Below, one piece after another: positions 1 through 10,700 of a DNA stretch of 21,584 nucleotides. The position numbers were made by a program, and so were the translations under genes. The stretch comes from Reticulitermes lucifugus (taxonomy: Eukaryota > Arthropoda > Insecta > Blattodea > Rhinotermitidae): positions 7,644-29,227 of the forward strand of contig JAKCWW010007438.1 of the NCBI GenBank assembly GCA_026260175.1. Direction: 5' to 3'. The notes under the pieces are model-generated. The model worked only from the letters and a program-made list of their open reading frames with translations, had not been told where the DNA came from and made no database searches. How positions within the stretch are numbered: position 1 is the stretch's first letter; each line of letters opens with the position of its first letter.

Positions 1-253
1 AGTCAGCATGCTATCACTAATGCTACACTGTCTGGTGTGTAAGCTGTCCCTGTCCACACCTACATATCAGTCAGCATGCTATCACTAATGCTACACTGTC
101 TGGTGTGTAAGCTGTCCCTGTCCACACCTACATATCAGTCAGCATGCTATCACTAATGCTACACTGTCTGGTGTGAAAGGTGTCCCTGTCCACACCTACA
201 TATGAGTCAGCATGCTATCACTAATGCTACACTGTCTGGTGTGTAAGCTGTCC
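1..253. repeat. 68-bp tandem repeat, about 3.7 copies
   Basis: Copies start at 1, 69, 137 and 205 with an exact 68-base period; the fourth stops after CTGTCC near 253. The copies are nearly identical: one differs at GTGTAAGCTG versus GTGAAAGGTG, and one at TATC versus TATG before the next AGTCAGC. Each unit contains a short GGTGTG/CACACC inverted pair. The array may continue beyond the left edge. I see no coding content. Confidence 0.95.
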
Positions 254-1502
254 ACTCATTCTTAACAGCAGCACTAGAGTGAAGTGAACGGTCAACTTCA
301 CACTCCAGCTGGTTTACCCCTCAAGAAAGAAACCCTGGCACCCACTGGATAAGATTCAAACACAATACCCAAAATTCCAGTTGGTACTCTACAGTATTAA
401 GCCACATATTAAATCAAACACTTAACAGTGAAGAAAAAGTCAGCTCTTTGAGCACAACTTGCATCTGTAAAATACTTTCTTATAATTATGAAAGTACTCA
501 AACATTTTAATTTTTTGCAAAAGGTTTATATAAAATAAGATTAAGAAAGAAAGTAGCGGCAAAGCATAATGACCAGTGCCTTCTGTAACTGACTTTTTGT
601 TTATAAAATATGTTGCACAACTGAATTTGATGACAGAAGGTATAATGGGAACAAAACAGAAGACAAAGTCTTTACTGACGTGATGCAAACTGAATATGTT
701 GTACTTTCATTAACTAACACAAACAAGTCACTTAAGGTACAGTCTGTTCACAGTCTTATGACACCTATGTGTGCAGGCAGCTTGCTTACAGCCTGGACAT
801 ATCAGAGGTGTGGGGTCATAGCAAAGGTGGAGGCAGCGAATATGCCTGCAACAATGTCATCTTTCTTTCTGAATACAGGGGATTGTGTTCTTACCTCAGT
901 ACAACATTTTTATTTCATTTAACGCCTCTTCTGACATGTACTTCCATACACTGTACACTATTTTATGTCCTTGACTACTGATTACCCTTAGACAGGGTCA
1001 TATTATAGTGCAAGCATCATGTGAACAACAGTTCTTCTTGGACTGCTTGACCCTTGGAGACGGGACCAATAGGTTGAGCCAAAACGTCAGTATGAAACTA
1101 CCACTCTACGTTGCGTAAAATCCCAAAAGAGCACAGATCTCAACAGCTGGTTTTGTTCAGTTAGCAGCCAGCATCACAGAACGACCTGTGCTCTACAACT
1201 GCACATAACCAGTGAACCCAACATCCCTCTAGCAACATCTGCAGATGAGTCCAAGTAGACCAAGTGAAATCGGTTCTTTGGCGGTGCTGTAAGATAGCGA
1301 TTGGGCTCTACTTCAGTTCTAGGGTGATAAATTTGGTGTTTAATAATGCACAAATATTCTAGAGCAGTTCAAAGATCACTGACTTCAGGCTTGTGACTAC
1401 AGTCGGCCTGTGATCTATGCTTCATCTTGAGATGCACAACAGCTTGTTTGTAACCAGTACGATATGCTACCAGTAAACAAAGCAACAGCGATTAACACTC
1501 AC
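254..1502. other. Intron 13 (partial), repeat-bearing, no exon found
   Basis: This is the region downstream of exon 13 in the transcript. About 275-415 resembles a dispersed repeat read on the minus strand (GTGTTTGAATC, then GGGTTTC and GAGGGGTAAACC). About 1028-1145 contains a second repeat type (CTTCTTGGACTGCTTGA, then CCAAAACGTCAG and CAAAAGAGCACAGATCTCAA). I searched by eye for the next helicase exon on the minus strand and saw none. Confidence 0.6.
1028..1145 (+). repeat. Dispersed repeat copy (CTTCTTGGACTG family)
   Basis: GTTCTTCTTGGACTG[C/T]TTGA occurs here and again at about 1850. Both are followed by a GGAGACGGGACC or GTGATGAGCC stretch and a (C)GAAAC or CAAAACGTC signature. The repeated occurrence inside one window is direct evidence for a dispersed family. 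The later part resembles a common blattodean repeat as I recall it. The class (retroelement tail or other) is not resolved. Confidence 0.5.
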
Positions 1503-1710
1503 CTCTGTACAAAACCCTCCAGCAATGAGTGTAGAACATGAGCTCTGTACCGCATTAGTCGTATATCTTGAGGTGTGCTATCTATACACTGGCCATTCTG
1601 GATTGGACGTTCAAACATATTACAGAATTCTGTCTTTGTTCCTAAGTAGTTTGGTCGTACAAAGTCCACCATGCACCAATACTCCAGAAGATTATTTTGC
1701 AGTGGATATC
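1503..1710 (-). CDS. RAD54L2: RAD54L2 exon 13 (residues 850-919), last exon in the window
   Basis: The acceptor is TCTGGTTAG|GATATC; the donor CAGAG|GTGAGT ends in phase 2. It encodes [19 protein letters not shown], then [33 protein letters not shown] and [10 protein letters not shown]. This is the end of helicase lobe 1 and the start of the SNF2-specific insertion. The strong donor shows that coding continues, but no matching exon (an RRGH-like start) is visible between 1 and 1502, so the gene is truncated by the window. Confidence 0.96.
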
Positions 1711-4700
1711 CTAACCAGAAATAATATGTTATACAGTAAACCTTTATTTGGGACACAAGCAATATGTTTCTTGCAAGCAGTTTATTATTGAACACTACTG
1801 CCACACCCTGTTCCAAAAACATAAGCCCCCAAGTTACAGCCCAAGAAAAATGTTCTTCTTGGACTGTTTGAACAAGTGATGAGCCTTCGAAACATCAGGA
1901 ACCACTCACCCAATGACACAGCTTCATGTGCCAAGACTCACATCCTCAAGGGACATTACTAAATCTCAGGACCTATGAAGCTGGAAACTTTTCATTTAGA
2001 GCATGCTGAAAGCACTTGTTAAAAGCGGACAGTGCACCGCCTCAGAATACTTCAACTTCCTATCCTTCCAGTTGTGGAAAAATAATGTTTCGAAGCAAAT
2101 TCAGAAAAATGATTCCCATTTAGAAAAATATGAAAGACAGAATGTTGTTTTGATATCTACTGCATCAAAGATGTGCTTACATGGACCTTCATTAATACAA
2201 ATTTTAAGTGTGCATGTAGTCATTTGCACTGTTTGCTTCACTCAGTTATATACCATGGCTACAAAAAATAACACTCTGAAACACCAAACACATTCTGTGA
2301 GCACTTCTACTTAACATAAAATATCAACTGCGTCCTTGCAACATCTTCTGGTTATAGCCAGTAAGGAAAAGAAATTATGAGTTAATGTTGCAACTATACC
2401 AACTTTATACTATACGTATGGCAAGCTGTTTATTAATTTCAGTATAAGTTCAACATATTTCTTGAATGTATTAACACTGAGAAGATACGGTCAGATCAGA
2501 TTCACATAAGTACCACAAGTTAAAGAGATGCCTTACCAGTCAATACAATACGTCTCTTGCTGCGTATCTGCTTCAGTGCTTGTGAAATAGACGCATGACT
2601 ATTTTTGATACGGTGCCCTTCATCACAGATAACAAGGTCAGGTCCTGGCTTAACTAGTGCCGTATGCATTTCTGTAACGACATTTCAAACAAATTCATGG
2701 TTATACTTAATAGTATACATATTCCGTGCAGTTGTTTTTACATATACAAGTTTATTTATACCAACTACTGCACACCAATTACATATATTCATCCTATATA
2801 CTCCTACATGTTTCGGCTAACATTCCCAGCCATCAGAGATATCACGTAGTGAATAACTTCAGGCACCACAGTCAGGGGTCTTCACCCCACAAAACTGCAA
2901 GTTGTCACGAGACAGATGTTTGGAAACAGACATTTACATACGTTTTACATCTAAATATTTTATGTACCAACACACCGGGTTTCACTGTATTTTATAACTA
3001 CAACTGTAATATATGTATATATTTTACCATTCAGGACACGCTACATACTGTGTGAGTCTATAGAGAATGACTGCCTGATGATGGCTGCGAATGTCAGCCG
3101 AAACATGTAGGAGTATACAGAATTAATATATATAATTGGTGTGCAGTAGTTGGTACAAATAAACTTATATACGTAAATTAATGGTTACTTTAACAATACC
3201 AAGAACATCTGGTAAGAATTAATCATGCCTACTTTCCTTCAGACCTGAGGCATCCAAAATGTGGCCCACCTAAGATATTCAACAACAAAATTTTTCACCT
3301 AATTAGCTAGTACATCTGACCTCACAGGCCAGCAATGCCAAAGCAACTGACCACTGCCACAGCTGTGTAACTGACAGCCACCACATGGGTCACTGAATTA
3401 AGATTTAACTTTCCACTTATCTTATGGGCTTCACACGTACTTTGAAAATGTATGACTAAAAGGAATACATCCAAAAGAATCCTGCATGACAGGGCAATAT
3501 GCCAAGAGTGGCCATGAACTGCCTACAAAGACAAAAGCTTCACAGGCTGTAAATCATGACCAAAAGACAAATGCAGTTCCTGCCAGAGAAACGAAGATTA
3601 AACTATTCTGCCTATGTCACAAGATGCTGGGCACTGGTAAGAAATACATTAACCTTTTACTGTGTAATCAAATTTCAGGCTAATTTCCACACTACTGTGC
3701 TTCCACACCAAAAAATGAAAATTAATCTTTTACTTTGGAAATGCACTTCCAGCATCTTCAGTAGCTATGTTTTCCATATAAGATAGACATAATCCAAGGC
3801 ATCTGTTATGTGAAGAGAAAAATTATGAAGTATATTACAAAATGCAGAAAAGGCAAAAAAGAATTTAAAAAATGGTACACTATAGGTTCCAACTAAGTCT
3901 ACAAAAGACTACTTAGTTATTTATTGCAAAAACTGGAACTGATATTACGAAACACAGAACCAGCTCCTTTAAGACGTTCCTTACATCTTTGCTCTGTCTT
4001 GTATCTCTTATATCAGTAGTTTTATTGTAGCTCACAGAAGGCAGCATCTACCAACTTCTGAAAGCCATGGCAATGTTTCCAACTGCCATACCATCAGAAT
4101 AAATTTTTCTGCAGCTGTGAGGTAAATCTGGGGCAAATCTGCTTGTCACACGGTAATAAAAGGTAGGGCAGACACATTTTCTTAACACACCAGAGAGTCA
4201 AACACTACAGCTCAAATAAATGTGATACTGAGAACAGACTTCTGTACAAATCTGACAAAAGAAAGGAGATGTAAAGGAAAAAAACTGTGCCAAATACACA
4301 AAAACAGCAAATGAAAAGTTGATACATAAAGAAGACATAATTAAGAATAACACACCCAGAAGTTCTTTGATCTTGGAAAGACATGTAATTTTCAGAAGCA
4401 GAAATGTTGAAAGAAAACCTGGTAGCACCTGCATTTGATTTTCGTGAAAAGGAAATGTGATAAAAAGCATGAAAGTGTCACCCTTAAACTGAGAAATGCA
4501 AGCCACAAAGGCAGACTTGGTTGAGAACACAGAGGAAAAACTGGAAAATGAAATGCCAAGCTAAGAGCTATACGAACATTTTGTGCCGCTGCCCACCCAG
4601 CCTTCTATTTGATGGGCACCATAGCATTTTATCTGGGGGTAAAGTGACAGGAGCATGCAGCAAACCACTCACCTCCAGCTAGTGCTAAGGTTCAGAATGA

Positions 4701-7700
4701 GTGGAGCTACACCCCTATTCCCCCACATGCCTTTATGGCACATGCAGGGACAACTTTACCAGGCAGAAGTTTAGTATTTTCTGCAGCTCTATTACCACAA
4801 AAAATTTCAGGATCCCAAATCAAGTGGTGCTACTGTGCTCTCATTTCTGAAGTGTGCAGTCATTATGTTGAAATAACTGCTGATACCAAATTATGAACCG
4901 TAACAGTGAAAATACCTCCAAGAGACAGACGTTCCATCAGATTTCACAAAATCTATCAAACGGTGTCAAGCACGGCAGACACAGAACACCATCACATCGT
5001 AAGGTTAAATTTTTCTTATAACAAAAGGAAAAAGGATAGAAATGCAATACTGTTGCATGCAAAATGTGAGGTTCTCACAGCAAAGCTGCGGAAGATTCAA
5101 GTCTTCTGGGTTGTTACACTGCGTCAACTTGTAACTGTCTTCCAGCTGACATGACATAAAAACCCAGGAGACTTAAAACTTCATACTGTTGTAAATTGTT
5201 AGTCATTACCATCAAGAAGCACTTTGTTCTTATCATCTTCATCAACATCAACCACTTCATCAGGATGTTTCCTCTTTCTCTTTTTACTGTTTGCTTTGTA
5301 TAGACGTTTTAAGCTCAGCTGTCGGTAAAGTTCATAACCAATTAGGAGTACACCACCACCCTTCGACCATTCCTGAATTACCTGAAAAAGAAAATGTTAA
5401 ATCTGAAGAAAAAGCTGAACTTTAGCAACTGCCAATATGTTGTCACTGTGTTGTTCACATAATAATGACAGTAGTAGTAGTAGTAGCAGCAGCAGCACAT
5501 CACAATATATGTGCCCCAATTTCAGATCCAAACACCACATGTCACACACTTGCACACTGCACATACCAAGAAAATATCAATGTCATGAAAACATAAATTT
5601 AATACATGGGAAACACAACAGCACAAAAAAGGTAACCAGTGACATATCGCCCACATTTCTCAGACACACACAAAACCTTTTCATGACAAAGTCTCATAAA
5701 CATAAAAGGTGGTGTTAAAAAGCCAAGAGAATAAACAAATACAAAATTATGTCAGCTTACCAAAACCTAATTCGCTGTTTAGTGAACAGATTAAAAAAAC
5801 ACCCAATTGCAAAGTGAAATGCTGCAAAGGTTTTTTAATATAAATATTAATACACTACTTGTATTATTATTTTAAATCGCTTCTGTAGAGCAATGTGTAA
5901 CGACTCGTACAAGGAACATACTTACCCTTGAACGTGCCGCCATGGACTTATGTGAATCATTAAGAACATGAAGGGCAAAGTTTCGAGGCCTAATTTCTGG
6001 GGTGCTGTTAGCATCCACAGCACCACCACTTGCTGGATCAGTAGGACTGGATTGCTGCTGGGTGCCAGCGGTGATATCGCTACTACTGCCACTGTTGTTA
6101 CTACCAACTGTGTTACTGCTAGTATTGACACCATTATTGCCTTCCTCAGCAGCAGGCAGCCACATGTTAAACTCAGCCATCCAGTTCTGCAGTGTGTTGA
6201 TTGGCATAATACACAGAATGGTTCGAGCACAGGTGTGGCGCAAGAACACATCACAAAACGAGACCACCTGGAGAATGAAAACATTTTAAACTCAATCTGT
6301 TTTCAGTTCTTACAGAAACCATACAAGTTCACCGATTTCCAGGTTTTTATAGCGGTTGTTTTACCGATGACAGTATTTTTCTGGGTTTCTACACCATGTA
6401 GTAAAGGTAGACATCTGCACATCTCCCACTGCTGGCCCTGAAAAGGGCCATTCTTGAAACTCTCAATTCCCATTGGCTCAAGTGTATGCCCTGTCCCCTC
6501 TTTACCCTTCCATGGCAATCATTGGTCAAATTCCATCAAACCTTCCTATATAACTAACACATTCCTTCCCTCCAATTATGTAACCATCCATGTGAACCAA
6601 AACCTCCCTCTGAAACAGTGTGTTTCTGTAACCAAAATGAGACCATGGACAATGTTCAATACATAATATTTACCATAATACAAGATAACCACCCTTCACA
6701 ACCTTCAATCTTCAGGAAAATAACTATACAGAACGTGCTTAACTTTATGCATAATTATAAGGCAACCTCCCAATTTTTCAGATGATAAACTAGGGAAAAA
6801 TTCTTGTCTCATACTTGGCTAGATACGATGGCAGTCTAACAATACAACATTATCACCTAGCATAACACAAATCCCTCTCTCATCTGTATGCACGCATGCA
6901 TGCATACACAGATATCCAAACTCGGGTTATTTATAACCTGAAGATGGAGGCAACAAGTTCCTCCAAAACACTGTTAACCACCTACTAAACCACACATTAT
7001 CATAACCCACAAGACCACAATGTGACTTTTCACAACCACAAAAACCTCAAAGCTCATCTATGTGAGGTGTGCTTCCTCTAGAAACACTGTGTAAACAAAT
7101 ATTTACATTAACAGTGTGTGACCGGCAACAGAGACCCCCAAACAGAAATTGAACAGTTTATGGTACAATAATAAATAATACATGGGTTGCCACACATACA
7201 CAAGTGTTAAAAAAAACTGAAGAAAATTACACTGATTTTTACAAAAATGCTGTCATAATTTGGCATGCAATGACAAACAGCCCAGTGGAGTACCTGTAAC
7301 GTCTTGCCAAGTCCCATTGAGTGTGCCAAGATGCAACCAAATCCTGTTGAAGTGTTAAATCTTGATAGGGATTCTACTACGTTGTCAAATAAAAAGCGTA
7401 CGCCTCCTATCTGCAGAACAATTAGCACCAATATTAATCAAGAACTGCAAACAAAACGTGGTCATATTATACGTATATACAAACAGTACTGTAAAGTACC
7501 ACGACTGAATAATGACGATCATACTTTAAAAGTAACATTTTGGAACAGTATTAAACTGCAAACAATGTTTCATTCAGTACAATCAATTACACAACACTCT
7601 GTAGATTGTTCAGACTTTATGGTAACGATAATCTTGCAAACACAAATGTAAGTTTCCTGCCAGTCTTCTGTCACGCTCCGTACTCTTGCCAGTGCATGCT

Positions 7701-10700
7701 GTAGCCGCACCTTTCACACATGTGCAATTATTGTCATAATCCTTCTGACTGTCATTCAAATCCTCATTCCCGATCTCTTGTCTTAATTACATAACTGCAC
7801 TTCACATTTTCTTAATTTGTGTGTTCTCTGATCTCTAATCCCATCAATGTTGTTGACATAAAATCATTCAAAGACCCGCAAGATGCCATACCATTTTTGA
7901 CACAATATTTCATTCCAAAATACTGCTTCAACTTCTGTCCGCTGTTCTTGCATTTTGCTCAGAGAAAGAATTCCGATAGCTGCTACACTCCAGGAGAAGA
8001 ATTGAACTGTTTGAACAGTTTCTGCCTGCTTTGAACAGGCAGGGGCTAAGAACTCTTTATTTATATTTAGCATGCTCAGGTTTTTCTATTATAGAGAATT
8101 TAAACAGTGGCAAGAAGTACAGGCTGTCAGAACAGGAACAGTTAAGGGGTTAAAGATTTAGCATAAATGTCATTTTCATTTATGCCCAATAGAAAACTAT
8201 GGCCTTGCCTGTGTTGGTTGCCTTGAAAATCCTAAAAGTTGAACAGCACTATGTGCAGCTCTCTCAGACCAATTTCACCCTAACTGGACAAGAAATGCAG
8301 AACGTACAGACAAAAATTCTGTTATGCCCCTAACTGAAGTATGGCTTTCACTGTGCCTATTTTTATGAAACTCACTATCACACAATAAACTTATGTGAAC
8401 ATGTCCCATACTTTGTTGTAAACAAACTGGATGAAGACTGTAGAAAATATGGACAAAATATCATTTGCCTTAAAAAAAAGTACAGCTGTCACTGCATCAA
8501 TTTCCACTGAACCCGTAACTGTTCAATGGCTTTACATGGACAAATCCCATACTGAAATTCAAATGAATTGGTCAAGAAATATGTGAAATATGGACAGCAA
8601 TTCGTTTACACCCTAAAGTGAAATATGACTGCCACTGAGCCAATTTTCACTAAACTCGTGCTTGCTTGGAAATTTCTTTATAATCATCTTCTATGCTGAA
8701 TTTCATAAAAATCTGACAAATGGTGTGGCTGCTGACAGTAGGTCACAACAAACAGATGTGGTATCCACATAAGGTATTCTTTTTTTACGTTGTAAAGAAC
8801 ACCTACAAACAAGATAACTGGAAATGAGTGTGTCTGGGGTTGGTCCCAGCAGACACACTACATAAACTGAGTATATTCAGAGCATTAAAGGCCTTGAACA
8901 CAGGAAATGTTAATTATAAAATTCAGGTAACTTACCTGATGGGGTTTGATAATCCTCGCTATTTGTGGTGCAAGAAAAATTTCAGGTTCTTCAGCAGGAT
9001 GACCGACATTGACTAACACACGTCCCTGCTCATCAGGAGTGTTGTACAGATCATTTGTATGCATTCCAGAATTAGTAGGATCATCAATAGGTTCTCCTTC
9101 ATCCCCACTAGATGGTTCTGACAGCAGAATGCAGTCATCATCATCACTACTGCTGCTGATTGTCACTACATCTGAAAAAAAAAAAATTATTTTATTTTAT
9201 TTATATTTTGCTACAAAAATAATCACACCTTAATTTTATGGGAAAGCTAATGGTTTGAACAAAACTGTTTAGCTCTACAATACACATTTTGTATGCATTT
9301 TATCTGACAACTATATTACAAAATGCTGTAATCTCTTATCACCAAAAAAAAAAAGATCTAACACTTCTAATTTGCAAGGTATTTGGTTCTATTTTGACAT
9401 AAAATATTGATGCTTTCTCTTTAAATTTGACTACCACAATTAAAGTGATATTAATCTTTATCCTACTGGGGTTGGTATTTAAATTTTAGTGCATGGTTTA
9501 TGAAAAATGTATTATTTGAATATGAAAAGATAAAATTATTCAATAAAAGGCAATTTGTGGAAAACAAGAGAGATTACGCAACACATCTTAAAAATGCAGT
9601 AAATTTCCTTGTTGCCTAAAAACATAAAATAAATTTCTAGGGGTGTTCTCCTACATGCGTTCACATATGCAAAGGCAGATCTTTAAAAGGCTAATATGCA
9701 CACACAAAATATTTGTTACCACATTCATTAACCAAAGATAGAAACTAAGATGAAAATAAATACTTTCTTGCAAAACAGCATCCAACAAGAACTGAAGACA
9801 TTCATGTAATCTGTTATAAAGTTTACTATTCATCAATGAAGCAAATATATGTTACCAAAACATATGCGACATACAGACAACCCCTCACCTGCTTCTCAGT
9901 TAATCACATACCCCACAGTACCAGCTCTCTTTACGTTATTCTAAACCATGTTTATTAATGTGTTATGTGGCAAAATTTCTACACTTCACCAAATATTCCA
10001 TCCAACCAAAATGGAAATCCTTACAGAATTATAACCCTATATTAATGGATTAAAACAGACACCATAAATAATATCAAAGGTATAAACCACAAACAGCTTA
10101 ACAGAACAGAAAATTCATAATTACTTGCAGACTTATGGCACTGACATTCACTTATGTCTTTATTTAAATATCTCCTTTGCAGGGATAACAGTGATGTGAA
10201 CACAACATATCAAACATTATGCTCTTACATAAACACGTTCATATACCACAGCAGACACAAATAAGCAATTTTATGGATATGTTTGATAAAGTCCCTTGTA
10301 AGTTGCCCAATTAAAGGTTTATAATAGAAACACAGCTCTTATGAGTAGACTGCTAGACTTTATGCTGCGCACTCTTGAAATGTGTAAGTGGGAACTAGGG
10401 TTTTGTCTGTAAGGAAACATACCAAACATAAGCACGCACACATTAATGTGCATTATATGTTAAAAAAGATACTGCACATAGAGCTAACAATAGTGATTCA
10501 ATTACACGGCACGCACATGAAACTTCTAACGTTATTACAATAAAAACATATTACTGATGTGCGAGTAATAACCTGCTCGCAATGAAGCAATTGCAACAGA
10601 CGGTCCATCTGCAAAGCGGAAATATCAAAGGAGCAGTGGGAGGAAGAAGCTCAACTTAAATGAAATCACATTATGCGTTTTATTCACAAAACAGCTCTGC

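Noticed and set aside
1..253. CRISPR array
   Set aside because: The 68-base units follow each other directly with no variable spacers, and the sequence is eukaryotic.
1..1502. Searched for RAD54L2 exon 14 (start of lobe 2)
   Set aside because: No minus-strand segment with an AG acceptor, the right phase and an ARIP4-like reading was seen; the next exon is taken to lie beyond the left edge.
4198..4530. 110-codon minus-strand ORF in intron 11
   Set aside because: No recognisable motif, no splice-site support, composition typical of AT-rich intron sequence.
5968..6441. 157-codon plus-strand ORF
   Set aside because: It is the antisense of exon 10's polar insert running into a dispersed repeat.
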